Assembly: GCA_027295475.1 (NCBI GenBank)
Contig: JAPUKV010000227.1
Location: 1-16,268 of the forward strand
Source of the DNA: Pseudomonadota bacterium
GTDB lineage: Bacteria; Pseudomonadota; Gammaproteobacteria; Woeseiales; Woeseiaceae
Reading direction: 5' to 3'
DNA: 16,268 nt
This document shows, piece by piece, positions 7,578 through 15,208 of the stretch (position 1 is its first letter; each line of letters opens with the position of its first letter). The notes below the pieces were generated by a model. The model was not told the DNA's origin and ran no database searches. It saw only the letters and a list, made by a program, of their open reading frames with translations. The position numbers were made by a program, and so were the translations under genes.

Positions 7578-7826
7578 ATGAACGGTCAAAACTGCCACCG
7601 CAAAGACCCCTGTCAGGATCAACTGTCCAATTGGGCGGGGCATATTCGCTCCCCGGTAATGGTAGCCAGAAAGCATCGATTCGCGTGGGGCAGCGCACTC
7701 GCCGGGCTGGCACAGCCCATGCTTCGCCTGCATCACCTGCGCAACATTCGCACGCAGATGCTGGACGACGTGCTTGACGACCTCGATGACTGTAAGAGTG
7801 CCGGGAGGCCGCAGGAAGATGCGTAA
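7578..7826 (+). CDS. Unrecognised 82-residue protein upstream of EamA transporter
   Basis: ATG 7578 has a perfect AGGAGG five bases upstream, which strongly supports translation. The protein begins MNGQNCHRKDPCQDQ, has no signal peptide, and carries a basic middle (VARKHRFAWG), a mildly hydrophobic stretch (SALAGLAQPML), a His/Arg-rich segment (LHHLRNIRTQ) and an acidic end (DDVLDDLDDCK). Cysteines are at residues 6, 12 and 73. No domain is recognised. Its last codons overlap the start of the EamA gene by eight bases, so the two are likely translationally coupled. It sits in the position controlled by the divergent MocR-type regulator, which suggests a role tied to the transporter or its substrate, but no function can be given. 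It could also be a leader ORF whose translation governs that of the transporter. Confidence 0.7.
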   Translation: MNGQNCHRKDPCQDQLSNWAGHIRSPVMVARKHRFAWGSALAGLAQPMLRLHHLRNIRTQMLDDVLDDLDDCKSAGRPQEDA

Positions 7827-8769
7827 CTGGATGCTTTATCTTGTCACCGTACTGGTCTGGGGAACGACCTGGCTTGCCATCGAGTTTCAGCTCGGCGAGG
7901 TGTCGCCCGAGGTTTCAGTTTTCTATCGGTATGCAATCGCAACCGCGCTGTTGTTTGCCTGGTGCCTGGCGCGGGGCTTGAATCTGAAGTTCGATCGTCG
8001 CGCCCATTCGCGATTCGTTCTTCTTGGCATGTTGTTGTTTTGCCTGAACTACATCGTGTTGTATCACGCGCAGCAATACATTACGTCGGCCTTAACGGCT
8101 ATCGCGTTTTCCACAATGCTGTGGATGAACATTATGAATGCCCGAATCTTTTTCGGTGTTCGTGCGGGCGGACGTGTAATCGCGGGCGCCTTGCTCGGCA
8201 TCGTCGGGATTGTCGTTTTATTCATGCCACAAATCGACAGGGTCTCGCTTTCCGACGCAACGCTTTACGGTGCAGCCCTTTGTGTACTCGGCGCCTTGAT
8301 CGCGTCTCTGGGCAACATGGTGTCTCAGTCCGCTCAAAATGATGGCTTACCCGTCATGCAATCGAATGCATGGGGCATGCTGTACGGTTCCATATTGACG
8401 GGGGCAATCGCGTTCGGCCAGGGAAAGGAGTTCAGTTTCGACTGGTCTCTAACGTACGTCTCGTCACTTCTGTACCTGATTATCTTCGGGTCGATTATTG
8501 CCTTTGGCGCGTACCTGACACTGCTCGGCAGAATCGGCGCCCACAAAGCCGGCTATGCGGTGGTGATGTTCCCGGTCGTGGCGCTTGCCGTGTCCGTCTT
8601 TTTTGAAGGTCTTCAGATCACAGCGAACATCGTCGTGGGCGTGATGCTCGTTCTGCTGGGCAATATATTCATACTGCAAACCAGACCGAAAGCGCAGCCT
8701 CGGTACCAACAAACTGGAGCCGCCGCAACAAGGCGGCCGCTGCATCTCGCGGCCGACCGGGCGCGCTAG
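7819..8769 (+). CDS. EamA/DMT-superfamily transporter
   Basis: This 316-residue protein starts at ATG 7819, just after GGGAGG/AGGAAG; an upstream GTG (7774) would add residues without membrane character. It shows about ten hydrophobic segments in two EamA repeats. The first begins 'MLYLVTVLVWGTTWLAIEFQLGEVSPEVSVFYRYAIA', containing the typical WGTTW and 'P...FYRY/R' signatures. The second, from about residue 150, contains LYGAALCVLGALIASLGNMV, 'NAWGMLYGSIL', and 'AYLTLLGRIGAHKAGYAVVMFPVVAL'. DMT/EamA proteins are inner-membrane exporters, mostly of amino acids, nucleosides or other small metabolites. It overlaps the 82-residue ORF by eight bases. Genes of this kind are often paired with MocR regulators, which suggests export of an amine or amino acid, but the substrate is unknown. 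Confidence 0.92.
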   Translation: MRNWMLYLVTVLVWGTTWLAIEFQLGEVSPEVSVFYRYAIATALLFAWCLARGLNLKFDRRAHSRFVLLGMLLFCLNYIVLYHAQQYITSALTAIAFSTMLWMNIMNARIFFGVRAGGRVIAGALLGIVGIVVLFMPQIDRVSLSDATLYGAALCVLGALIASLGNMVSQSAQNDGLPVMQSNAWGMLYGSILTGAIAFGQGKEFSFDWSLTYVSSLLYLIIFGSIIAFGAYLTLLGRIGAHKAGYAVVMFPVVALAVSVFFEGLQITANIVVGVMLVLLGNIFILQTRPKAQPRYQQTGAAATRRPLHLAADRAR

Positions 8770-8804
8770 CTTTGCTGGGCGTAGGGATCTTGAATGCGGC
8801 TGCG

Positions 8805-8826
8805 GGAGGGGCAGGGTTGCCCCTCC
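8805..8826. terminator. Perfect 9-bp stem-loop between convergent genes
   Basis: Arms GGAGGGGCA and TGCCCCTCC, with a four-base loop, lie between the EamA stop (8769) and the DUF4440 stop (8842). The position fits a shared two-way terminator. No T-run follows on either strand, so it may act as a 3'-end stabiliser or with Rho. Confidence 0.55.
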
Positions 8827-8841
8827 TGGTGCTCAAGATGT

Positions 8842-9372
8842 CTAGTCGTCGGTGTCGTCGTTCCCACCGTGCCAGGCAATGAATTTCCATTCGCCGTCGG
8901 CACGAACCAGGATGTCGGTGTATCTACCGTTGGTCACTTCCGTTTCGCCCTCGCTGTTCTCGGTCGCATTGGTATAGAGATAGTGCGCAACGGCCATGTC
9001 GCCGTGGATTACGGTCGACAAGGGATATAGCTCGTGTTCAAGACCCTTGGACTGTTTCGCGTCGAACTCATTCCATATACGGATGGATGCCTTGTCTCGC
9101 GGTGCCGGAGAGTTTTTTGGCCAGCCAATGAAATCCGCTGACAAGAACCGTTCGACCCACCGCCGGTCACCCCGCTGCGAGGCTTCCCACTGCTCCTCGA
9201 TTACAGACCAGACGGCTACATAGTCGTCAGTCGCACTTTGGGCAGCGGCACTGTCGTCAGTCGCTTCCTGTTCGGCGGCTGCGTCGTCCGCCGGGTCCTG
9301 TGCCAGGACTGTGCCAAAGGCTAAAAGGAATGTCCCCAAAAAAGTAATGCCGAGCTTTTGCATATAAGTCAT
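8842..9372 (-). CDS. Exported DUF4440/SnoaL-like (NTF2-fold) protein
   Basis: This 176-residue protein starts at ATG 9372 (AGGGA seven bases upstream); an ATG three codons on (9363) is the alternative. Residues about 1-25 form a signal peptide (KLGITFLGTFLLAFGTVLAQ). Next comes a spacer rich in Asp and Ala with a 10-residue imperfect repeat, then an NTF2-like domain from about residue 48: 'VWSVIEEQWEASQRGDRRWVERFLSADFIGWPKNSP', 'VAHYLYTNATE', 'RYTDILVRADGEWKFIAWHGG'. It is probably periplasmic. It is convergent with the EamA gene across a strong hairpin and appears to be monocistronic. It resembles the 2518-3000 product in overall layout, but the two differ too much to be a recent duplication. 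No enzymatic role can be assigned. Confidence 0.85.
   Translation of the reverse strand: MTYMQKLGITFLGTFLLAFGTVLAQDPADDAAAEQEATDDSAAAQSATDDYVAVWSVIEEQWEASQRGDRRWVERFLSADFIGWPKNSPAPRDKASIRIWNEFDAKQSKGLEHELYPLSTVIHGDMAVAHYLYTNATENSEGETEVTNGRYTDILVRADGEWKFIAWHGGNDDTDD
9223..9264. repeat. Imperfect 30-bp tandem repeat inside the DUF4440 gene
   Basis: GTCGTCAGTCGC occurs at 9223-9234 and again at 9253-9264. On the minus strand this encodes consecutive decapeptides AAAEQEATDD and SAAAQSATDD in the linker after the signal peptide. It is probably a slippage-type linker expansion. Confidence 0.7.
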
Positions 9373-9608
9373 CGCTCCGTCCCTTAAGTTTTAGTGTCGG
9401 TCCTGCTGGTACCGGGAGTGTAATCCCATTCGGCAAACCCGCCAACAATTGCGCACCCAAAATTCCAGGGGCGGGATCGCTCGAATCGCTTCTCACAAGC
9501 TCAAGCATCCGTCTGATGTCCTGCAAGTGCTTTGCCAATATTCAGAGAGAATGGAGAATATTCAGTACCGCGTCGCCATGCGAAGGCGCATGGCCGGGAG
9601 GAGAGATG

Positions 9609-9635
9609 GTGGACCGGGCCAGCGGCCCGATCCAC
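9609..9635 (-). terminator. Hairpin terminator of the hsp20 gene
   Basis: Read on the minus strand, arms GUGGAUCGGGCC and GGCCCGGUCCAC pair over all 12 positions (one G-U) around a three-base loop. Read as plus-strand RNA, the same position is a C-A mismatch, so the structure suits minus-strand transcripts. A pyrimidine-rich stretch follows. It begins seven bases after the TAA at 9642-9644 that ends the restored hsp20 frame. Confidence 0.65.
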
Positions 9636-9641
9636 TAGATT

Positions 9642-10090
9642 TTAGTGTACCGAAATCTCAACCGGCTTTACTACGGTCGGTTTCGTCTTCGGCAGATGGA
9701 CCTTCAAGACGCCTGACTTGGTCTTGGCAGAGATCTTCTCTTCATCATCGTCGGATAGAAGTGAAAAGCTTCGTGAGAATTTTCCATAAAAACTCTCGTG
9801 CGATGTTGCTTTTCCGTCTCTTCGTCCTTTGCCATTTGTCGTTCGCCGTTGATCGTCAACATGCCGTTCTCGATCTCAACGTGAATGTCGTCTCTCTCGA
9901 CCTCCGACAATTCGGCCTTGATCAGGTACTCTTTCTTCGACTCGCTGATATCGGCCCTCGGGCGCCAACTCAGGTTCGTACGTAGCGCATTATCATCGAG
10001 ACCTAAAAGATCCCGATCACTCAGCAGCCGATTGTAACGGTCGAAAAAACCTTCCATATCGCGGCAGGGGCTCCAGCTCACCAGGTTCAT
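9642..10090 (-). pseudogene. Hsp20/alpha-crystallin small heat-shock gene, frameshifted
   Basis: The gene starts at ATG 10090 (GAGGG eight bases upstream) and reads normally to R97: N-terminal MNLVSWSPCRDMEGFFDRYN, then the alpha-crystallin domain WRPRADISESKKEYLIKAEL and GMLTINGERQMAKDEETEKQ. From about base 9800 the homology moves to another frame: HESFYGKFSRSFSLLSDDDE, then EKISAKTKSGVLKVHLPKTK and PTVVKPVEISV, ending with TAA at 9642-9644. That frame supplies the missing last strands and the C-terminal I/V-x-I/V motif (ISV). Adding one base near 9800 gives exactly 150 codons (149 residues), normal for the family, so a one-base deletion is the simplest explanation. As it stands, translation runs to a stop at 9704-9706 and gives 128 residues with a wrong tail. 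Small heat-shock proteins are cytosolic ATP-independent holdases. A sequencing error is possible. Confidence 0.85.
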
Positions 10091-10156
10091 AATTTTTCCC
10101 TCTGTTGCAAGAACTCAGACTCCTGTCTGCCCGCGATGTGGTTCCGGGGCGGCAGA

Positions 10157-10185
10157 ATAATACTTTCACAGCTCACGACTGTTGA
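10157..10185 (-). promoter_or_regulatory. Candidate promoter of the hsp20 gene
   Basis: On the minus strand, TCAACA (10185-10180) and TATTAT (10162-10157) are 17 bases apart, about 67 bases before the start codon. This is a moderate sigma70 match. I see no convincing sigma32 promoter in the same stretch. Confidence 0.35.
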
Positions 10186-10303
10186 GAATCCGTAGTTGTC
10201 ACAGCATCATTAGGTGGAACCACTATGGGCAGAATCGATCCGGCTTTGACTATTGTGCCGTAGTGAGTGACGGTTCCCTTTTTTACTACCCGCGATTTGT
10301 GCG

Positions 10304-11317
10304 ATGAAGGCAATGATTCTCTCGGCGACGGCGCCGCTTTCTGAAAACCGGCAGCCGTTACGGCTGGTCGAACTGGAAACACCGGAGCCCGCCGAGGGTC
10401 AGGTGCTGATAAAAGTATCCGTTTGCGGCGTCTGTCATACGGAGCTCGACGAAATCGAGGGCAGGACGCCCCCGCCGTCACTGCCTGTCGTACCCGGCCA
10501 CGAAGTCATCGGTCGCGTAGCCGCGCTTGGTAAAAATGCCGCACGCTTCAAGCAAGGCGAGCGCGTCGGCGTTGGCTGGATCTACTCGTCGTCCGGAGAG
10601 GCTGACGAGAATCTGAGTCCTGAATTCCGGGCAACCGGGCGGGACGTCAATGGTGGCTATGCGGAATACATGGCCGTCGGCGAGCACTATGCTTATCCGA
10701 TCCCCACGTTGTTTTCCGACGAAGAAGCGGCGCCTTTGTTGTGTGCGGGCGGTGTCGGTTACCGGGCCCTTAAGCTCGCCAGGCTCGCGGATGGCGAATT
10801 ACTGGGGTTAACGGGATTCGGCGGTTCGGGACACCTGGTCCTGCAAATGGCGAAGCACTTGTACCCCAACTCCAGGATCTGTGTTTTTGCGCGCAGCGGG
10901 AAGCAACGTGATTTTGCCATGGAGCTGGGCGCCGCATGGAGCGGGGACACGGGAGAGCGCCCACCGGAACCGCTACACGCGATCATCGACACGACTCCTG
11001 CCTGGCGGCCTGTGCTGGAGGCACTCAGGAACCTGCGGCCGGGCGGGCGCCTTGTCATCAATGCGATCAGAAAAGAGGCCGGCGATCGAGAGTTGATGGC
11101 CGGTATCAGCTATGAAAAGCACTTGTGGCTCGAAAAAGAGGTCAAGACGGTCGCGAATGTTACGAGCCATGATATTGCCGAGTTCCTGCCGATCGCGGCC
11201 GAAATACCGATCAGGCCGGCGGTAGAGAGCTATCCCCTGGAGGCCGCAAATAAGGCACTGAATGATTTACGGGCTGGGCATGTGCGCGGCGCGAAAGTGC
11301 TCCGGGTGACTGTGTAA
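10304..11317 (+). CDS. Zinc-dependent alcohol dehydrogenase (MDR family) without structural-zinc cysteines
   Basis: This 337-residue protein starts at ATG 10304; no good ribosome-binding site is visible and the start is set by family alignment (MKAMIL). The GroES-like domain holds the catalytic zinc ligands C44 (GVCHTEL), H66/E67 (PGHEVIG) and C147 (LLCAGG). The Rossmann domain carries GFGGSGH (171-177), the NAD(P)-binding loop. MDR alcohol dehydrogenases oxidise alcohols or reduce aldehydes. The loop that normally holds four cysteines for a structural zinc reads WIYSSSGEADENLSPEFRAT, with none left, although the following segment (GRDVNGGYAEYM) is intact. Some MDR enzymes naturally lack that zinc, so the enzyme may still be active. 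The gene is convergent with the OsmC-like gene. Its substrate is unknown. Confidence 0.92.
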   Translation: MKAMILSATAPLSENRQPLRLVELETPEPAEGQVLIKVSVCGVCHTELDEIEGRTPPPSLPVVPGHEVIGRVAALGKNAARFKQGERVGVGWIYSSSGEADENLSPEFRATGRDVNGGYAEYMAVGEHYAYPIPTLFSDEEAAPLLCAGGVGYRALKLARLADGELLGLTGFGGSGHLVLQMAKHLYPNSRICVFARSGKQRDFAMELGAAWSGDTGERPPEPLHAIIDTTPAWRPVLEALRNLRPGGRLVINAIRKEAGDRELMAGISYEKHLWLEKEVKTVANVTSHDIAEFLPIAAEIPIRPAVESYPLEAANKALNDLRAGHVRGAKVLRVTV

Positions 11318-11362
11318 TACTTTATAAACAAATACTTATCATATATTTATGAAGTAATTTCT

Positions 11363-11800
11363 TCATTGCTGGACTTGCACGTTGGCGGTGAGATGAGTGT
11401 CCGCCGTCAGTGAATTGGTGATCAGACAGGCCCGCTCTGCCATCTCGAGCAGCTTCATTGCCTTTTCTTCGTTCATATCGGCCGGAATAGTCAGTGACGC
11501 CTTGACGTCGAATGTCGTGAATTGCGTCAGACGATCGACTTTGTCAAGCGTGCCCTCGACGGAGCAAGTGAGCGAGATCCAGGAGAATTTCGATGCGCGA
11601 GCGATCGCTTTGAACGACAGCACGAAACAGTCTGCCACCGACGCGACAAGCAATGATTCCGGAGACCATTTATCGCCTGGGCCACCGAATTCGGCCGGCG
11701 CGGCAGATTCGAGGTCCGGCAGACCGGTCGACCTTAGCTGTACGACTGCTTCCGGGTCTGCTGCGGCAGAGACATTGTAATGATGGGGCAGATTCTGCAT
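11363..11800 (-). CDS. OsmC/Ohr-family peroxiredoxin-like protein
   Basis: This 145-residue protein starts at ATG 11800; AAGG lies 12 bases upstream, a weak ribosome-binding site. The two reactive cysteines of the family are present: C58 in SVADCFVLSFKA and C125 in AERACLITNSL. The PESLL element before the first one is also conserved. OsmC/Ohr proteins are cytosolic homodimers that reduce organic hydroperoxides by a Cys-Cys mechanism with lipoylated or other thiol reductants. The sequence is more like the general OsmC group than classical Ohr, so the peroxide specificity is unclear. It is divergent from the DUF885 gene and convergent with the alcohol dehydrogenase. The short AT-rich gap to the latter has only a weak 5-bp stem (TGAAG/CTTCA at 11350-11365). 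Confidence 0.9.
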   Translation of the reverse strand: MQNLPHHYNVSAAADPEAVVQLRSTGLPDLESAAPAEFGGPGDKWSPESLLVASVADCFVLSFKAIARASKFSWISLTCSVEGTLDKVDRLTQFTTFDVKASLTIPADMNEEKAMKLLEMAERACLITNSLTADTHLTANVQVQQ

Positions 11801-11846
11801 TGGATTAATTGCCTTGGGAGAACCAGGAATATAATTTTGGACCTAT

Positions 11847-11860
11847 TTGAATCTTTTCAA
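11847..11860. promoter_or_regulatory. Small dyad between OsmC-like and DUF885 genes
   Basis: TTGAA and TTCAA arms flank a four-base centre, with outer GGAC (11839-11842) and GTCC (11861-11864) also complementary. It lies in the shared divergent upstream region and could be an operator; this is inference. No regulator of the OhrR type is in the window. Confidence 0.3.
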
Positions 11861-11920
11861 GTCCTACTGGCATCCTGGTTTCAATAGTCGAACAATCAAA
11901 CTATGCAACAGGAGCACATG

Positions 11921-13702
11921 ATGCGACGAGCAGGATTAATTGCATTGTTGGGGTTTGCGGCGTCAGCAGTATCGTTACCAGGAGCCACGTCGGCCAATGG
12001 CATCGATTGGGTCGAAAAGAGCAATACGCATGCACAGATCGTACTGGAGGCCGTTGCGAAATTTAATCCGGAGTCAGCCGCCGCCATCGGCGTCGACGGT
12101 CTGGATGAGGAAATCAGGGACCTGAAACCGGAGCGCTACCAGCGCGAGCTTGCCGAGTCGGAACATATTCTTGCGGAACTCAAGAGGCGGCTCGAGGACG
12201 AGACCGATACCAGGGTGCGTCAGGACCTCGGCATTCTGATCAGGGTCGCGCAAGACAGTATCCGGTCGGAAAAGCTGAATCGCGAGAATATGCTCCCTTA
12301 TTTCAACCTGAGCCAAGACATTTTCCGCGGCATTCGCGCCCTGATCGATGTGCAGATTCCGCGTGAGCGCTACCCGGCCGCAATTGTTCGCATTAAACGA
12401 TACGCAGGCCTTGAGGACGGTTTCACGCCGCTTACCGAACTCGCACGTGACCGCACACGCGAGCGCTTTGACGTCGACGGGCTTGTCGGCCCGTTTCGTG
12501 ATGAGGTGGAGCAGGACCTGGAACGCGCAGAGACTTTTATTGTGGGCATCGAGGAACTGCTGGACGGGACCGATCTACAGGGCTGGCAGGAGCCTTACGA
12601 AATGTTGGCAGGCCAGCTGCGGGTGTATAACCAATGGCTCAGAGACGAGGTGCTGCCACGATCCAGGGACGATTATCGCCTGCCGCCAGTCATGTACGAG
12701 GATGCGCTCAGAAACTGGGGTGTCGACGCCTCGCCGGAGGAGCTAATCCAGCAGGCAACACAGGGATACATGGATATCCGCAACGAGATGGTTGCGCTGG
12801 CGCCGCTGGTTGCGAAAGAAAAAGGCTACGCATCGACTGATTACCGCGCCGTAATCAGAAAACTGAAAGTCGATGGCGCGATCGATGGCGACAAATTGCT
12901 TGATCACTATCAAGGTGTGCTCAAGCAGATTGAAGACATCATCGTCAGGGAGCGCATTATCAGTCTGCCCGAGCGAGACGCAGGTATTCGTATCGCGACC
13001 GCAGCGGAAACGGCGGCACAGCCGGCGCCACACCTCGACGTGCCACGGCTGATCGGCAACACGGGCGAGTTTCCTGACTTCGTCATCCCATTGCTCGAGC
13101 AATACGCAGACGGCAGCTGGCAGCAGACAGACGACACCTACGAAGCCGGTGCCTGGACACTAACGGCCCATGAAGCACGACCCGGACACGAGATGCAGTT
13201 CTCGAGCATGATCGAGGCCGGTGTGTCCATTACACGCGTCATATTCGCATTCAACAGCGTGAACGTCGAAGGTTGGGGGCTGTATGCGGAGGCTATTGCC
13301 AAGCCCTACATGCCGCTCGACGGACAGCTGATCAGCCTGCAGTACAGGCTGATGCGCGCCGCGCGCATGTTTCTCGATCCCATGTTGAACCTGGGCCTGA
13401 TATCACCCAAAGAAGCCAAGAGCCTGATCATGGAAGATATCGTCATCGGCGAGGATTGGGCACAAAACGAGATCGAGCGCTACACCTACCGGATGCCGGG
13501 TCAGGCCACCGCTTACTACTTCGGCTATACGAAACTACAGGCCCTGCGAACGCAGACCGAACTCGCCTTGCGCGACGATTTCGATCAGCAGTTCTTCCAT
13601 GACTTCATTCTGGCACAGGGTATGTTGCCACCGGACCTCATGAACAAGGCTGTCATGGAGGACTTCGTGCCGACGCAAAGAAGGAGCGCAGCGAGCGACT
13701 AA
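11921..13702 (+). CDS. Exported DUF885 family metallopeptidase-like protein
   Basis: The protein has 593 residues from ATG 11921, chosen because AGGAG ends six bases upstream. ATG 11918 (three bases away) and 11903 (before the ribosome-binding site) are less likely. A basic start followed by a hydrophobic segment (RRAGLIALLGFAASAVSLPGATSA) is a signal peptide. The C-terminal half carries the DUF885 signature HEARPGHEMQ (H417, E418, H423), a zinc-peptidase-like HExxPGH motif, followed by NVEGWGLYAEAIA with E450, the likely third metal ligand, and 'YRMPGQATAYYFGYTKLQALR'. DUF885 proteins of about 600 residues are thought to be envelope metallopeptidases, but substrates are mostly unknown. It is followed 40 bases on by the zinc-binding protein gene on the same strand. 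Confidence 0.92.
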   Translation: MRRAGLIALLGFAASAVSLPGATSANGIDWVEKSNTHAQIVLEAVAKFNPESAAAIGVDGLDEEIRDLKPERYQRELAESEHILAELKRRLEDETDTRVRQDLGILIRVAQDSIRSEKLNRENMLPYFNLSQDIFRGIRALIDVQIPRERYPAAIVRIKRYAGLEDGFTPLTELARDRTRERFDVDGLVGPFRDEVEQDLERAETFIVGIEELLDGTDLQGWQEPYEMLAGQLRVYNQWLRDEVLPRSRDDYRLPPVMYEDALRNWGVDASPEELIQQATQGYMDIRNEMVALAPLVAKEKGYASTDYRAVIRKLKVDGAIDGDKLLDHYQGVLKQIEDIIVRERIISLPERDAGIRIATAAETAAQPAPHLDVPRLIGNTGEFPDFVIPLLEQYADGSWQQTDDTYEAGAWTLTAHEARPGHEMQFSSMIEAGVSITRVIFAFNSVNVEGWGLYAEAIAKPYMPLDGQLISLQYRLMRAARMFLDPMLNLGLISPKEAKSLIMEDIVIGEDWAQNEIERYTYRMPGQATAYYFGYTKLQALRTQTELALRDDFDQQFFHDFILAQGMLPPDLMNKAVMEDFVPTQRRSAASD

Positions 13703-13742
13703 CAGACAGGCGGTCACTTTAGAAAGGCTATACTTCGGTGGT

Positions 13743-14102
13743 ATGGCCGACCATCTTTTGTGTTACCGCTGTGGTGCGTCCCTTGAGGACCTGAGCCTGC
13801 CACTTTCCAGGCAGGACGAGTGTCCTGCGTGTTCCGTTTATCTGCACGTCTGCAAAATGTGTGCGTTCTATGACCCCGGCGTGCCGAGAAAATGCCGGGA
13901 GGACGACGCCGAGGAAGTCATCGAAAAAGAGCGGCTCAATTTCTGCGAATGGTTCAAGCCGGGCGACGAAGTCTTCGATGCGGCGAGAGCGAAGCAGGAA
14001 GCAAAGGCAAAGGACGCTCTCACAACATTGTTCGACCAGGGTGATACGAGTGAGCCACATCAGGATGACCTGAGCAGTGAAGCCGAGAAACTTTTTGAGT
14101 AA
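13743..14102 (+). CDS. Small eight-cysteine zinc-binding protein
   Basis: This 119-residue protein starts at ATG 13743; the ribosome-binding site is weak. Cysteines form a zinc ribbon (C7/C10 in LLCYRC and C27/C30 in ECPAC) and a second cluster (C37/C40 in HVCKMC, C51 in RKCRE, C68 in NFCEWF). The pattern 'CKMCAFYDPGVPRKCRED' with 'KERLNFCEWF' is a conserved gammaproteobacterial hypothetical family. A charged, Ala/Glu-rich tail follows. It probably binds two zinc ions; function is unknown, and it may bind nucleic acid or protein. It lies between the DUF885 and SDR genes on the same strand and may be cotranscribed with them. Confidence 0.85.
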   Translation: MADHLLCYRCGASLEDLSLPLSRQDECPACSVYLHVCKMCAFYDPGVPRKCREDDAEEVIEKERLNFCEWFKPGDEVFDAARAKQEAKAKDALTTLFDQGDTSEPHQDDLSSEAEKLFE

Positions 14103-14134
14103 ATGCCTCAGGAGGCAGGCGGTAGGAACTTCGC

Positions 14135-15205
14135 ATGCGTGTTGATCGACGACGATTCCTCCAGCTGTCCGGGGCAACATTGGCAGCTCCCGCGATCGGT
14201 GCTTGCAGCGGCCATGAGAGAGTTCCTGCCAGCGGCGTGCCGCGGAGCGATTTCGACCAGGACTCGACTGCCGAGAAAGTTACCGAGGGAATCGACCTGA
14301 GCGGCAAGATCGCGGTGGTGACCGGCTGCAATTCCGGTATCGGCTACGAAACGATGCGGGTACTCGCGTTGCGTGGTGCGTACGTGATCGGCACGGGACG
14401 CACGCTCGCCAAGGCGCAGGAAGCGTGTTCCAGTGTCGTCGGCATTACCACACCGGTCGAACTGGAATTATCAGATTTTGATTCGGTCGTGGCTTGCGCC
14501 GAGACGATTCGCTCCCTTAACTCGCCGATCGATATGCTGATTTGCAATGCGGGCATGCGGGGTGGCGATCGCGAACAGGTTTATGGACTCGAGAAACATT
14601 TCGTCGTGAACCATCTCGGGCATTTCATTCTCGTCAACAACTTGCTGGAGCGCCTTTACCTGTCCTGGCAGGGGCGCGTAGTCGTCGTTGGCAGCCGGTC
14701 CGCCTACACGAGCGCGCCCGACAAAGGCATCGAATTCGGCAACTTGCGAGGTACGACGAACTACAGCGTGGGCCGGGCTTACGGACATTCCAAACTCGCA
14801 AACGTGTTGTATTCGCTGGAACTGGCACGGCTGCTGAAAGGCACGCGCATCACTTCGAATTCGCTGCATCCGGGCGTGATCAACACCAGCATCGATCGGA
14901 ACGAGCCCGGATTTTTCCAGTTCGCATTCGGCGTGTTGACCGCCATCGGCGGCAAGTCGATCGAACAGGGCGCGGCAACTACCTGTTACGTCGCGACGAG
15001 CCCTCTGCTGGGCAGTGTCAGCGGCCAGTATTTCGAAGACTGCAATCCAGTGACGGTGCTCGGTGACAACCACATGCACGATGCGGCGCAGGCTGCAGAA
15101 CTCTGGGAAGTGTCAAAAGCGCTGACGAAGGACTATCTCCTCGAGATCAAACGTCCGGACTGGAACGATTTCCAAGACGGTGTCAGAAAAAGATCCAAAT
15201 CCTGA
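14135..15205 (+). CDS. SDR-family oxidoreductase with Tat signal
   Basis: This 356-residue protein starts at ATG 14135, with AGGA nine bases upstream. The N-terminus VDRRRFLQLSGATLAAPAIG matches the twin-arginine motif (RRxFL) and leads to a hydrophobic stretch ending in IGAC, close to a lipobox. The rest is a classical short-chain dehydrogenase: TGCNSGIG (63-70) for NAD(P), NAG at 138-140, S187/S189 and catalytic Y216-x-x-x-K220 (YGHSK). The protochlorophyllide reductase/WWOX-like layout (NHLGHF, 'SNSLHPGVINTSI') suggests retinol-type or other lipid-like substrates, but this is only family resemblance. A Tat signal is unusual on an SDR, since the periplasm lacks free NAD(P)H; export of a folded, cofactor-loaded protein by Tat would fit. 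The gene begins 33 bases after the zinc-protein stop and is followed immediately by the queE remnant. Confidence 0.9.
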   Translation: MRVDRRRFLQLSGATLAAPAIGACSGHERVPASGVPRSDFDQDSTAEKVTEGIDLSGKIAVVTGCNSGIGYETMRVLALRGAYVIGTGRTLAKAQEACSSVVGITTPVELELSDFDSVVACAETIRSLNSPIDMLICNAGMRGGDREQVYGLEKHFVVNHLGHFILVNNLLERLYLSWQGRVVVVGSRSAYTSAPDKGIEFGNLRGTTNYSVGRAYGHSKLANVLYSLELARLLKGTRITSNSLHPGVINTSIDRNEPGFFQFAFGVLTAIGGKSIEQGAATTCYVATSPLLGSVSGQYFEDCNPVTVLGDNHMHDAAQAAELWEVSKALTKDYLLEIKRPDWNDFQDGVRKRSKS

Positions 15206-15208
15206 TTT

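Noticed and set aside
9449..9985. 178-codon plus-strand frame
   Set aside because: It is antisense to hsp20 and runs through its terminator hairpin; hsp20 homology on the minus strand is clear.
11318..11365. AT-rich convergent gap read as a terminator
   Set aside because: Only a 5-bp stem overlapping the OsmC-like stop codon, without a proper T-run in place; too weak to list as a terminator.
14542..15066. 174-codon plus-strand frame within the SDR gene
   Set aside because: Arg/His-rich composition typical of a shifted frame of a GC-rich gene; the SDR frame has all family motifs.
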